Below, piece after piece: positions 27,825 through 42,877 of a stretch of 64,000 nt of DNA. The stretch comes from Cycas panzhihuaensis (Eukaryota > Cycadophyta). Position 1 is the stretch's first letter, and every line of letters begins with the position of its first letter. The stretch is from NCBI GenBank assembly GCA_023213395.1, contig CM041465.1:86993741-87057740 (forward strand), written 5' to 3'. The notes below the pieces were generated by a model. The model saw nothing but the letters and a program-made list of their open reading frames with translations. It had not been told where the DNA came from and made no database searches. The translations under genes were made by a program, and so were the position numbers.

Positions 27825-28332
27825 TTTCCTTTGCATATTCTGCTATGCTCCTTTGACAAACATGTATGACTCCCTACCTCTTAGCTCCACATGTGCTTAT
27901 CGCCTACACCCATGGCGACCGTGTGTGTTGTTATGAGTATAGCCCTACATGAAAGGAATTGTGGGCACCACCCATATGACCCTATGACTTAAACCATATA
28001 GCAAGCAATCAAAACCAGGATGATCTAGGGCTCCTCGTGCATCTATTCACATATATACATATACACATAAATATATATATACAAGAGCAAATGTAATATA
28101 ATACATATCATCACACATCATCATCACATCAAATGGGGTACCAATGGCCCCGTCTATATACATACAAAATCATAGCATGTCATATCATACAAATGGTATG
28201 GTACATCATCCAAGGGAAGCTGGATCCTTGTAGGGAGGAGTATAATCATGTGGTAACAAATGGTGACTCCTTAGATGTTTGGTGCTTTCCCAATCAAAAT
28301 TAATCACATCATGCTCTCCAACGCTCTTGTGC
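27561..28332 (+). other. TatC spacer between integrase and antisense gene
   Basis: Non-coding DNA. Its first part (27560-27640, TGAGCCTAAAGTCCCACC...) aligns with minus-strand TatD at about 50650-50560, fixing the downstream edge of the TatD deletion. It holds a (CT)17 run at 27786-27820. Confidence 0.6.
27786..27820 (+). repeat. (CT)n microsatellite
   Basis: Thirty-five bases of perfect CT repeat in the TatC spacer. Confidence 0.95.
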
Positions 28333-28942
28333 TCAGGGGATGTCATCTCCTGGTCGATGTGACCTCTCTCTAGGGGACCACATGCCTTCTAAGCTCCTCC
28401 TACTTCTCTGTGAGCTCCCTGCCTCACTCCCCTCATCTCGAGGCCTCTTTGGGGTCGCCATCATTGTGTGGGTCTGTGTCTTGGTCTGCGATGACCTCAT
28501 TGCCATCTGATCCATGAGTTGATCATATCACACCTAGATACGATCCCTCTCTCCCTCCACTCAATGGAGCCTCTCCTCCATCCCTCGGAGCCTCTCCTCC
28601 ACCCCTCAGAGCTACTTCTCCAGCATGACCACTCTAATACAACTCTCTGTATTCGCACCTACTACTCCCTAAGCCTCCAGCACCTGGACCTGACCTCGTA
28701 GTGTATCTCTCTCCATCTAGGTCTCATCCAGCTCTCCTTGTAGTTGTCCCACTCTCGCATGATACTCTTGGGAGTCCACTATCCACATGTCTCTAGCCCT
28801 GGCTAGTGGGGTAAATGCCACTGTGTAAGCCCCTACCGACTCTGGCTCCTCTCCTGCCTGGATGGGAGGTTGCCCCTCCATGTAGGCCTGGGGGAATATC
28901 TCCCAGGCTACTACCTCAATCAACCTCCCCATCTCCACTGCT

Positions 28943-29032
28943 CTTGCAAAGTTAAACACACCATTCATTAGTATATACATCCATATATATATTCAAATCT
29001 CATAAACCAAATCAAAACAAGTCATCTAATAC
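28943..29032 (-). other. Candidate intron in TatC antisense gene
   Basis: Minus strand: CCACCAG then GTATTAGATG as donor, TACTAAT as possible branch site, and TTTAACTTTGCAAG as acceptor, in 90 AT-rich bases between GC-rich coding stretches. The TatD copy has donor, branch site and acceptor at the same place. My hand translation does not give a perfect frame across the splice, so exact borders are uncertain. Confidence 0.5.
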
Positions 29033-29304
29033 CTGGTGGTCAAAAGATGACAGGAAAGGTAGTGTCTCACCTCCTAGGACTACCAGCTCCTTGACTAAGA
29101 TGAACACCTCCTCCTCAGGTCTACCCTCGACCACTGGTACCTCCTCCTCCTTAGGTACCACCTCGCATATCTCATGCCCTGTCAGTGCACCTCTACCCTC
29201 CCCAACTATTGTTGTTGCTATTACTCAGGCTCTTCCTACTACCCTCAGTCTCCTGACTAGTGTGCGAGGTGGCCTACCTCTCTTTGCAGATCCTAATAGA
29301 CTCG

Positions 29305-29424
29305 CCTCTCCTCCTTTGGCCCCTAAAGGCCCTGCCTCTCTTCCTGTAGCTCCTGAAGGCCCTGCCTCTCTTCTTGTAGTCCCTGGTGGACCTGCCTCAC
29401 CACCTGTTGCTCCTAATGGGTCTG
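29305..29424 (-). repeat. 30-nt tandem repeat (x4) coding a 10-residue unit
   Basis: Four consecutive 30-base units; on the minus strand they read PLGATGGEAG, PPGTTRREAG, PSGATGREAG and PLGAKGGEAS in order of upstream to downstream. The unit length is a multiple of three, so the frame is kept. TatD has five related units. Confidence 0.85.
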
Positions 29425-30290
29425 CCCCATCACCTCTATCACTACCATTGTCATCATCACCACCTCTAGGGATACCTCCTGCTCCTCCTGCCTCGTCATC
29501 ACTATCCCATCTCACCCCTCTGTATAGATCTGCCAGATAGTCTGCCATGGTGAGAAGGTCTAGTGACGTCGCCTCTACCAACTGCCGCACATAAGCCTGA
29601 TCCTCGGTCCTTCTAAACCGAGTCTGCCACCTGTGGACCATGGAAGCCTACACTAAGATAGGGTGTGGTCCTCTTATAAGTGCTACTACTCTAAAGTGAT
29701 AAAAAAACCAACACTGCAGCAATGTGTTGTAGGAGAATCCTCCTTTCCATGTCACCTTAATAGCATCTAGTTAGGCAACTATGTTCGCCACTATTAGGGT
29801 AGCCCAATCCATGCTCTCCCTAGCCTTGCATCTCATGATTGTCTCTATCTAGTCGTTGAGGATGTCTCTATAGTTATGTTTCAAGGAAATCTGGAACATA
29901 ATGCCCAATGTAATCAACTTCCTCACCTGAGGAACCTGTGACATAACCATGCTCTGAACTGGTATCCCATGTCTGTCCCACCTATCCTAGCTAGTGAAAA
30001 ATGTGGCTGGCTCCCTGTGTGTAGTGTCGTTTCTAGGCAATACCCCCAGTGACACTAGTGCTCCTCCTACCGATACTCCCAAGATCCTTTGGATGTCCCT
30101 TGATGTGATAGTGATGTCCTCTACCTAGGGGAGGTGAAATATATGTCACCTTCGATCCCAGTGAGTGACAATATTGACTAGGAGATGCAGATCTGAAGCA
30201 TACTATGGTGTTTGGATGACCTTTAGTAAACTGCACCTCCTTAATATCTATCGATCTCCTCGAGACATCATCTCTATGAAGCTCATCATA

Positions 30291-30587
30291 AAGACCTCGA
30301 TGCTCTCATGATTATCCACCATAATAATCGCCTGTAAAATACCTAACAATATGTCAAAACAGATATGTGCAACTACATGCCCACCCTCAGGATGTCTCTC
30401 ACCCTCCCCGGGTTGAGTTTGGCATTCCTTTGGGTCAATTCTATGCTTTTTTAGTTTGCAGCCCTCTGCCCCGCGCTAAACTCTATGGTACCACAGAGTT
30501 TAGCGGGGGGCCATGTTGCGTTTTCAACATATCCTAAGTGGCCCTATGGTAAATTTTATAGTATCGTGATCTTTTCGTGGGGCTAGC
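30291..30587 (+). other. TatC 3' non-coding remnant up to the junction
   Basis: Aligns with reverse-complemented TatD 47690-48000. It includes a perfect 11-bp inverted repeat (30474-30484 and 30495-30505) around ATGGTACCAC. TatC sequence ends at about 30587. Confidence 0.6.
30474..30505. promoter_or_regulatory. Perfect GGTACC hairpin, 11-bp arms
   Basis: CGCTAAACTCT and AGAGTTTAGCG flank a 10-base loop containing GGTACC. It is the strongest version in the window of the motif seen in the Tat LTRs, here located internally, next to the antisense gene's 5' side. Role unknown. Confidence 0.55.
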
Positions 30588-30736
30588 CTTACCGCCTCTT
30601 CAAAATCATCTATAAAAGGGGTGGGAATACCTCCTTAGTGTTTTTTAACATCATGCTTGATTCGATTAGAAATTTTAATCTGAAGAGCAATAATACACTC
30701 ACCAATGTGAAGTCTGACTCTGCACCTCATCCTTCA
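30588..30736 (+). repeat. CopB 5' LTR, truncated
   Basis: Starts in mid-LTR (CTTACCGCCTCTTCAAAATC), carries TATAAAAG at 30611-30618 and ends CATCCTTCA. The following TTTTAGATCTAGG is a decayed primer site. Confidence 0.75.
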
Positions 30737-31726
30737 TTTAGTTTTAGATCTAGGTTGGTTGATAACTATTTATGTTGATCGATCTAGCTCTTCACCTGCT
30801 TGGTGAAAATACAACATATGACTACTTGTTAGATTCTTGGCAAGCCCATCTACCTACTAGAGAAATCGGTTTAAAGTTTTGCCTCCTTCAAAAGAAGATC
30901 TCATCCTCGGAAGGTAACTCTCTACAAATTGGTCACTGTTGTTTTACTAGGTTCTTGGGGTTTATATGTAAATATTTTGTTTAAAGATTTCTCCATTAAC
31001 GATTACAAGTGAGAAGATTATATCGTATTATATTATTTTTGTGGATCCCATTTGCGTTGTCTTTGTCTAAACATCCTTCTGCTATTTATTTGTCAATCTT
31101 TAACAAATACGCCTTCGAGGTTCCTTAATTACTGATCATTAACGAAGGCATGGCCTTCAAACCCTCTATTTATAGATCTTTAATAATATCTAATCTCCAT
31201 GCCATCTATTCGCTAATGTTTAACTATATTACGAATTCACATATCCCATATACCAATCCTTAGCTTGTTTGTGTCATCTTCATTCTAGCTAGTATGTTGA
31301 TCTCAGCATCTTCCAATCAATGCATGCCTCTGCTCACTTTGCATGATGTTTGAAGCCCATGCTCTATCGATCAGTTATTAGTTAGGTAATACTACTCTAA
31401 GCATTATGTGGAGTATCTACTTTTAATGACTTCCAGCTATGTCTTGTCTCTGTTCTAGTTCACCTAAGGAAAAATACTTTGTTTATAGTTACGTGCTCCC
31501 TCTTCATCCTCTCTGGCTGCATGCCCTTGGTCTCTACACTCTCATGGCACCCCCAATGTGTGAGTCCATTGCACATTGGCCTTAAGCTAATCATTTGGCA
31601 TCATGATTTCCTATCAACAACAACTTGATAAGGTAATCGTAATCGACCTGAGGTAATCATAGTCTCTAATAGTTTTCGTCACATGGTCTTTCGTTGCTAG
31701 ACATATCAGGTTATTAATCTTTGTTT
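30737..31726 (+). other. CopB leader before the microsatellite (copy 1), no gene
   Basis: Non-coding, matching 11507-12489. A 70-codon frame at 30772-30984 is not preserved in copy 2 and is not called. Confidence 0.6.
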
Positions 31727-35510
<3,784 letters not shown>

Positions 35511-35511
<1 letters not shown>

Positions 35512-37807
35512 ATTTATCTTAATATGAATTTGAATCTAACCTTGGTGATTTATAACAAGAGGGATTCGATTTTTTTATCGATTCTGATCGAGTCTTATCG
35601 TGATTTTTCAATTGATAAGCCTCTCTATGTGTTACGCTATTAATGGGCATTCATCTTCGATAGATTTATTTACTTTTTTCTAAAGTTTGATTAAGATTAA
35701 ACTAAATTTGATTATTTTTCTAAATTTAGATGTTTAATTTACCTCAGCCCCCTCCAAACTTTAGCCCCCGATTACTTTTAGCCCCACGTGACCTTGATTT
35801 TACTTTCAAAGGGGCAGATTCAAAATAGTTATGAACTATTTTTTATAATTTATGGTTTAAAGGGATTTAACTATATCTCATAAAATTTGAAGTCCAATCC
35901 TCCCTTTTGACCCTTAGCGGGTGGTTATATTGACCCCCAAATGACCTTAAGCTTATTGATCAAAGGGGCTAATCAACCTTTATAGAGAATTTCTTTTATA
36001 GTTTTTTAATTTATTACTCAAGGAGTCTCCTTCACATTTTTTACTGTATCTTCTCTCTAGCTTATTAGTTTTTTACAAAACTGGGTCCATTGTGTTTGCT
36101 TTTCAAAGAGTTACAATGTGGACTACTCATTTATCAGATTTGAGACATTTTTTTACTGAGATTTAATAATTTGAAGTGACCTCTTCATTTAGTCTTTGTT
36201 TTATTAATCGTAAAGAGGTCCTTTCACCTTTTCTGTAGTAACTCTTGCATATGAGCTTTGTTTTCTAAACCGTCTATTTGGTTGGAAAGTTGGTTTGATC
36301 CTCTACATGCTAGTATAATTTTTTATCTAACTTGAAGTCATTTTGTAGACTTTCAAAGCTGGTGAGGTTGAGGAAACCTATTTGACTTAGTTTATTATTT
36401 TCATTAATATTAAAGTAAAATTTTCTAAGTTTCTTTAGCTTAAGACACACTAAAGGATCTCTAATCTGTATATGACTGTTTTCATATCATTCTATAAAAA
36501 TTTAATCTAAATTTTATAGTATCTAAGCTTCGTGGCTCCATTTTAAACCCTTAAAAAGATCCTCTCACTCATTCATTAATATCTTGAGCTCAAGGAGCCT
36601 ATTTTCTGAAATGATTGAATTTGTCGGAAAGGGTTTTTAATACTCTTTACATTGAAATAAGTTTTACTTCAATATAACATTATTTTGTAGGTGTTTAAAG
36701 CTAGTAATCTTGAGTTTCTTATTTAGCATTAACAAGCATGATCTTATAACTTTTTAAGTAATTTATTATTTCAAAAGGATTATACTTACATTATTGATCA
36801 CTACTAATCTAGTCTTGAAGCTATTGTTGGCTCTTGAATATATTTTTTAAGCTATTTTATAGCAAGAAGTTAATTCTTTAGCACTTGAAGCTTTCAACAA
36901 GCTAAGTAACACTACTTCAACAATCAGGTATAATCTGCACTTCATTTATTTATTTTCTATATTACTTATTGAATACTTATTACTTCTAATATTTTTTTAT
37001 TGTCTTAAGTAAATGTTCTACTTCAGAATTTTAGGTTTTATATACAACTACTTTGTTTCAAAAGGGATAATTAGTCATTGTCATTATCTTGTATACATTG
37101 CCAAAGAAGGTATTTCATTCTACATTGATATGGAAGTTATTTTTCATTTTGTTTTAGCTTCTTATTACTTTTGAAAGCCTCAGGATTAGTTAAAATATCA
37201 TTGCTTATCTATCTATTTATCATTAAAAGTAACTAAGGTTCAATTTTGCATTGTTTAAAGTATTAAAGGAGCATATAGATCTTTATTTTCTTTCTACATC
37301 ATAATAGGCTGAAAAACTAGGTTGCATATCATTAAGTATTCTTTTGCTTGCTTAAAAAGGAAAAGTTTCATTACTTCATTCACTTGATTTAGTAAGGTTT
37401 GAAGAAAAGGTTATTACATATATTCTTTTAAAAGTTTGAAAGATATCTCTATTTCATATAAGTTTATCTCTATTGTCTATTATTTATTATTCTTTCTTAG
37501 TGGATTTATTTCCTTTAGTTACTTTATTTTCTTACATAAAAAGAACTTTTCAAACTCTAAGCAAGACCACAAGTTTTAATTAATATATCATCACATTAAA
37601 AAAGATAATTTCTAAATTAATCACACTTATTTCCAGCCTTGCAAGGGGAACAATTAGGACCCCTGAAGTTACCACCACGCACACGTTAATTGACCTACTC
37701 ATATTGGATGAGGAAAGCCATTAACTATAAGGTGTATTAGGTGGTAAGCTGGGGTGTAGAACCTATCCTTATTTGGTATTTAGACACCAAGGCTAGACTT
37801 AGAGAGG
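35511..37807 (+). other. CopB leader after the microsatellite, no gene
   Basis: About 2.3 kb, AT-rich and non-coding. The first 890 bp match 12599-13482. The rest (36400-37800) is present only in this copy. Confidence 0.6.
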
Positions 37808-38890
37808 GTGAGTGCCTTAGTTCATGCAGCCTTCACCGTTAGATATATCACTAGGCATAAGTCTAGCATAGGTAGATCCATAATTCAGGGGGATGTAAAA
37901 ACTTTTGTAGTAGCCCACGTACTGAGGTATATCAATCCTTTAGATATATGGGCTCTTGCACTCATATTTTATGCATTAGAAGACCATGTTTTCTCTCGTA
38001 TTAGCAAATCCACCAAATCAAATGAAGCTTAGGACAAACGTTAGTTGATATATGAATGAGCTATATCCTCTAAGCTCCAAAATCTTAGAAGAAAGTTTGA
38101 GAACCTATGTATGATGGCCACAGAATTAGTAACAGAGTTTATGATCAAGGTTTAGAATATAGTCAACCAGATGAGGTCTCTTAAGGATACTTTAACAAAA
38201 TAAAGGGTGATTGAATGAATCTTAAGATGCGTTGATGCCGTTAGAAGATTTGAAATGGTTACCATAGGTATAGGTATATCAAAGGACTTAAGTACATTAA
38301 AGGTGGAGCAATTAAGTACCATGCTTATCTCAGTAGAAGAACAATAGAATGCTAGTGAATCACTTGAGTATACCTTTACCACTAAGGCTAGAATTCAATC
38401 AAATTCTCAAGTAGGAACTTTAAGATCTAGGGAATCACCTCCTAAGTGAAGGGATAGGAACCCTAGAAGGGATGTTAGACAAACCCCTCCTAAGTACCAA
38501 GCCCTATATCAAAGGAGGCAAGGAGGACATCAACAAAATAAGAACCCTCCTAGGTACCCAAACCAAAGAAAATAATTTAAAGGACATACATGTTGTCTAA
38601 ATTGTTAAGGCAATGCTCAATCATCAAGGCCAAATCAGGATTATTATGATAACAAACAAAGAAAAAATCCTCCCCCACATTATGAAAAAAAGGAAAGACC
38701 TTCAAATGTTGATAGATCTCATCCACAAAGTAGAAGTTTGAGCTATGGAAGGAGAGATTCTTTATATTATTCCTATTTCCATAAAAATGGTCATTCAAAA
38801 GATAAGTACTTTTCTAAGCATGGACCACCCACCAAAGGAAGTGCCCATAACATAATAGAATCAAGGGACAATAATATATTATCTTTATCT
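37808..38890 (+). pseudogene. gag: CopB gag (UBN2 type)
   Basis: Ty1/copia Gag. After an opening frame (37808-38032), the capsid-type core reads LQNLRRKFENLCMMATELVT, EFMIKV.NIVNQMRSLKDTL, RVIE.ILRCVDAVRRFEMVT and IGISKDLSTLKVEQLSTMLI, which is the UBN2 pattern. A basic Arg/Gln/Pro-rich tail follows (38420-38730). The knuckle YYSYFHKNGHSKDKYFSKH at about 38765-38821 keeps its Gly-His core but has lost the Cys residues. Stops mostly stand where Gln, Trp or Arg is expected. It leads directly into the protease. Confidence 0.75.
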
Positions 38891-39256
38891 AGCTTTATTG
38901 CCAAGGAAGAAGAGGACAATAACTGGTATATTGACTCAGGTTATTCAACCCATATGACCCATAAGGAATACCTATTTTAAATATTAGATAAAAGTAGGAG
39001 GGGATCCATAATATTTAGAGATGATACCTCCCACGGATCAGTTGGTAGAGGTAATATAAACCTCATGACAAATATAAGAGAATATAGACATCTTGATGAT
39101 ATCTTGTATATCCCAACCTTAAAGAAAATTTTATTATCTATATGGCAGATGATGGGACAAGACTACAAAGTTATATTTGACAATGGTGAGTGTCTAATCA
39201 AATATAAAAGGAGAAACAAAGTTGTAGTAGCGAAAGGGAAGATGACTAAGGATTGA
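38891..39256 (+). pseudogene. pol: CopB protease
   Basis: NNWYIDSGYSTHMTHKEYLF has the copia aspartic protease motif W-x-x-D-S-G-(A)-S-x-H-M; the active-site Asp codon is 38933-38935. After a stop, REYRHLDDILYIPTLKKILL follows, the V/ILY-x-P block that closes copia proteases. Separate frames 38738-38980 and 39065-39256 cover it. Active-site D-S-G is intact, but Ala is replaced by Tyr. Confidence 0.75.
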
Positions 39257-40351
39257 TTATTCAAACTCATTTTTACTCCTTCAAATACATATGCCCTAAG
39301 AACTAGAGCTAAATTAGATAGCAAATTGTAGCATAGAAGATTTGGCCATCTTAATTACAATAGTTTAGCCCCTATGAAGTGAATGGATATGGTAAATAGA
39401 TTTCCATATATTGAAGTAAATAAAAACCTATGTAAAGGATGTTTTCTTGGTAAACACCATAGGTAAAGTTTTCTAGACTTCAGTCATCGAGCATGAGGTC
39501 TACTTCAATTGGTATATATAGATATTTGTCGTCCTATGAATATTCCCTCACTAATAGGTGCTTGATACTTCATCACATTCATAGATGATTTCATAAGGAA
39601 GACATGAGTATTCTTCCTCAAATATAAATCAGACGCCGTTCAATACTTTATTGACTTTAAAAATTTTATGGAGTGACAAAGTGGATATAAGTTACTATCC
39701 CTCAAATTAGATAATGGGGGAGAATTTATCTCCAATGAATTCAAGGATTATTGTGTTCACTATGACATTAGAAGATAGCTCATTAATCCCTACACCCCAT
39801 AGCAAAATGGTGTAGTAGAGAGGAAAAATCGAACAATAGTTAAAATGGCTAGGTGTATGTTAAAGGATAAGAATTTGGGACATGAATTTTGGGCTGAAGT
39901 AATACATACATCTGTATATTTACTCAACAGGTACTCCACCAAAGCCCTTAGGTGGAAAACTCCTGAAGAAGCTTGGATTGACTACAAACTAAGTATACAT
40001 TATCTTAGAGTCTTCAGATGCCTAGCCTATGCTCAAATCCCTAATCAATGGAGATCCAAGTTGGACAATCATAGAATTAAATATATATTCCTGGGTTATA
40101 ATAAAACATCCAAGTTATACAAAGTTTATGACCTAAAATTAAAAAGGATTATGTTAAGTAGAGATGTTAAATTCCAAGAGGATTCCTATTATCAAGACAT
40201 TCTAGAAAATAAGAAGGAAGTTGTAATTAAGTTTGATACATCATCCAAATCCAAATATGTGCCTCCTATGTTTAACTCTAGAAGAGTCATCAATGAACTT
40301 AGTGGAGAGGGAACTTCCTCTCAACCTCCACCACAAAATCTACCAAAATAA
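39257..40351 (+). pseudogene. pol: CopB integrase
   Basis: Pre-integrase HHCC: HRRFGHLNYNSLAPMK and LCKGCFLGKHHR. Core: VYIDICRPMN (first Asp), LKLDNGGEFISNEF (second Asp) and QNGVVERKNRTIVKM (Glu codon 39818-39820). The open frame 39845-40351 covers the C-terminal part including LNRYSTKALRWKTPEEAW and RVFRCLAYAQIPNQWRSKLD, typical of copia integrases. Five stops lie upstream of it; two fall where Trp or Gln is expected (RKT.VF, TP.QNG). Integrase before RT marks Ty1/copia. Confidence 0.85.
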
Positions 40352-40494
40352 GTTTATCAAAATCATGACTTAGACAATATATTAGATAATAATCATACAT
40401 CCACATGCTCACATAGGGTTAATTTTTCCCTCATAAGCAAAGTATTGGAGACTCATGAACCTCAAATCTTTGATGAGGCTAATCAACATACATG

Positions 40495-41990
40495 TTGGTA
40501 AAAGGTAATGGAAGATGAATACAAATCTATTGTTAAAAATGACACTTAAGAGTTAGTGAATTTATCTCCAAAGAAAAAGGCTATTGGCACCAAATGGATC
40601 TACAAAGCCAAGTTCCGTTCACATGACTCTATTAACAAATATAAGGTTAGGTTGGTTGCTAAGGGTTATGCCCAAAAAGAAGGCATTGACTATACTAAAA
40701 CTTTTGCCCATGTTGGTTGAATGGAAATGGTTAGAATGATGATGAGCTTAGCAGCCCAATTGGATTGGAAAGTTTGCCAAATAAATATTAAAAGTTCCTT
40801 CTCCAATAGCTATATCAAAGAGGATATTTATGTCACTCAACCTCTCAATTTTAAAGTCAAGGAGATAAGAAACAAAGTGTATAGATTAAAAAATACACTC
40901 TATGAATTAAAACAAGCACCTAGGGCTTGGTATTCCTGCATATATAAATACTTTAGAGATTAAGGGTTTGAAAGATCTCAAACAGATCCTAATTTATATA
41001 TTCAAATCAAGGGAGATTTAATCATAATAGTAGGACTTTATGTGGATGACCTTGTGTATGCTAAAAATGACTCCCACCTATTGTGACAATTCAAGGATGC
41101 CATGTGTAAAGAATTTGAGATGACAGATTTGGGACTAATGTATTACTTCCTAGGCTTGGAAGTATGGTGAGATAAGAAGGGCATTTTCATTTCCCAATGG
41201 AAATATACCTTGGAATTATTACAAAAGTTTAGGATGACGAACTATAAACCATTGGCAACTCTAATATAAATTGGAATCAAGCTCTCTAAGTCAGATTATT
41301 CTATATTAGTCAACCCTACACTTTATAGATAACTTATCAGTAACTTGATATATTTGACATCTACTCAACCTGATATAACACACTCAGTGTTATGTCTAGG
41401 TTCATGCAAGATTCAAAGACCACCCATTGGTAAGCAATAAAAAAAATTCTCATATATCGCAAAGGAACTACATAATATAGGTTATATTACAAAGCTTCTC
41501 CAAAATTTTGGTTGACTAGTTATACAGACTCGGATTGGGTAGGAGACATTGATGATAGGAAATCAATAATAAGTTATATGTTTAGTGTAGGATCAACAGC
41601 TATAGCATGGAGTACAAAGAAATAGAACACAATTTCCTTATCTATAGCTAAGATAGAGTACAAAGCAACAGTTGTAGATGCATGTGAATCAATTTGGTTG
41701 AGTAGACTAGTGTAAAATTTTTAGCTAAAACAAAAAGGTCCCACCAGAATTTGGTATGATAATTAGAGCACTATTTAAATAGCAAAGAATCTAGTTTTTC
41801 ATGGTAAAACAAAACACATTGAGACTCAATATCACTTCATTCAAGAACTAGTGTAAGTAGAAGAAATTGAATTGACCTATCACAACACTGAACAACAAAT
41901 AACAGATATATTGACAAAGGTATTGGGCAAAGTTAAATTCCAAAAATTTAGAGATAGCTTAGGAGTTATTTATATTAGATATTATAGAGG
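40495..41990 (+). pseudogene. pol: CopB reverse transcriptase and RNase H
   Basis: RT: AIGTKWIYKAKFRSHDSINK, YKVRLVAKGYAQKEGIDYTK, LDWKVCQINIKSSFSNSYIK (D replaced by N at V-x-Q-M-D), LKQAPRAWY, and an intact YVDD box (codons 41039-41050). DLGLMYYFLGLEV and PTLYR.LISNLIYLTSTQPD follow. RNase H is spread over frames: RIYTDSDW region near 41520, KIEYKATVVDACESIWLSRL, HIETQYHFIQELV and ILTKVLGKVKFQKFRDSLGV at the end. Frameshifts near 41380-41640. It ends just before the purine tract and 3' LTR. Confidence 0.85.
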
Positions 41991-41994
41991 AGAA
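41986..41994 (+). other. CopB polypurine tract
   Basis: AGAGGAGAA sits directly before the 3' LTR start TGTTTG, the expected place for plus-strand priming. Confidence 0.65.
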
Positions 41995-42352
41995 TGTTTG
42001 TATAACACCTAGTATGTATTTATAGATGTGTATATAGGACCCCTCAAAGCCACCTTTCAGGCTCCTTAGGATACCTTGGGCTACATAAAAGCTGTCAAGA
42101 TCCACCCATATGTCAACATACTTCTATTAAGGTATGTGCACTTTTATTTTTTTTATTTTTTAATACTAATTTAAAATTATGTGCAGGTCAGGTTGAGGTA
42201 CTTACTGCCTCCTCAAAATCATCTATAAAGGGGGTGGGAATATCTTTATAGTGTTTTTTAATACTGCCCTTGATTTGATTGAAAATTTTAATCTAAAGAG
42301 CAACAATGCACTCGCCAATGTGAAGTCTCACTCTACACCTCGTCCTTTAACA
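41995..42352 (+). repeat. CopB 3' LTR (358 bp)
   Basis: TGTTTGTATAACACC... to ...CCTTTAACA, with TATAAAG at 42224-42230. Homologous to 11155-11506 and to the 5' LTR remnant. Confidence 0.85.
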
Positions 42353-42877
42353 ATATTGAAGAAACTTATGAAAAATTATTTAGTGGTGCAGGTTTTGTAT
42401 AAGTGCACTTTCAAAGAATTGAGATATGTTCAGTATCAAATGCTACTGACTAACCATAGAGATACTTTGAAGCTCGATGTGGATATGTTACTTGTAAATT
42501 CCCTTCACTAATACTAAGTCCTATTAGAATTTCAAATAGTACTACTTTACTTAATGGATAGTGTATCATGGACACATGAGCAACTCAATATATGACATGC
42601 AATCACAGTCTATATCAAACATTTAACTCAAATGTTTAAGGAGTTATTCACATGGTTGATAAATCATAATAACCTATTAAAGGAATTAGTAATATTCGCC
42701 TAAAACTCCCAAGCTTAGGAGATTTTACATTACTTGATGTGCTATACATACCCAATCTCAAACAAAACCTACTCTCCTTATTCACACTTATCTCTTATGG
42801 ATTTAATCTCAGTGTAACTACAAATGACTAGACTCTCTAGGCCATTCACCCTTTAATTGATCAAGTGGTCTTGACTG
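42353..42877 (+). pseudogene. pol: CopC protease region
   Basis: Around 42565-42600 the translation reads IMDT(stop)ATQYMTCNHSLY, the copia protease motif M-D-(T/S)-G-A-T-x-x-M-T with Gly replaced by TGA; the Asp codon is 42571-42573. Near 42740, VLYIPNLKQNLLSLFTLISY closes the domain. The stretch before 42550 may be the end of gag but no knuckle is recognisable. The sequence is interrupted at 42878 by TatD; the pre-integrase part resumes at 57840. Confidence 0.65.

Larger units (their letters stand above)
28333..30290 (-). pseudogene. TatC antisense gene: plant-mobile-domain-like protein with coiled-coil tail
   Basis: It is encoded opposite to TatC gag-pol. The N-terminal part (about 30260-29640) has ASDLHLLVNIVTHWDRR, HIFHLP, VEDITITSRDIQRILGVSVG and, further on, YNTLLQCWFFYHF. 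This fits the plant mobile domain pattern (ALV.RW...T.FHLP.GE.TITL.DV..LLG.PV, then LLQ.W..E.). Then come MVHRWQTRFRRTEDQAYVRQ, an acidic patch (DSDDEAGGAGG), four 10-residue Gly/Glu/Ala/Pro repeats (29305-29424), a candidate intron (28943-29032), a heptad-like stretch (EYHARVGQLQGELDET, VEERLRGMEERLHWVEGERD) and a basic Arg/Ser tail ending at 28333. Stops are few per 100 codons but present. PMD proteins include MAIN/MAIL1 of plants and transposon-borne forms; what this one does is unknown. The TatD copy is at 48010-49910. Confidence 0.65.
17862..30587 (+). mobile_element. TatC: Ty3/gypsy Tat-like element with gag-pol and antisense gene, 3' end missing
   Basis: The order is 5' LTR, primer site, gag, protease, RT, RNase H, integrase, then a gene on the minus strand (28333-30290). 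It should end with the extra RNase H and 3' LTR seen in TatD, but the sequence switches to a truncated CopB LTR at 30588. Protease-RT-RNase H-integrase is Ty3/gypsy order. Long LTRs and the antisense gene suggest the Tat/Ogre group. Many stops make it inactive. Confidence 0.85.

Noticed and set aside
29091-29540. Plus-strand 149-codon Pro/Ser-rich frame
   Set aside because: It is the complement of the acidic and repeat region of the antisense gene; the minus frame is the one matched in TatD with PMD sequence upstream.
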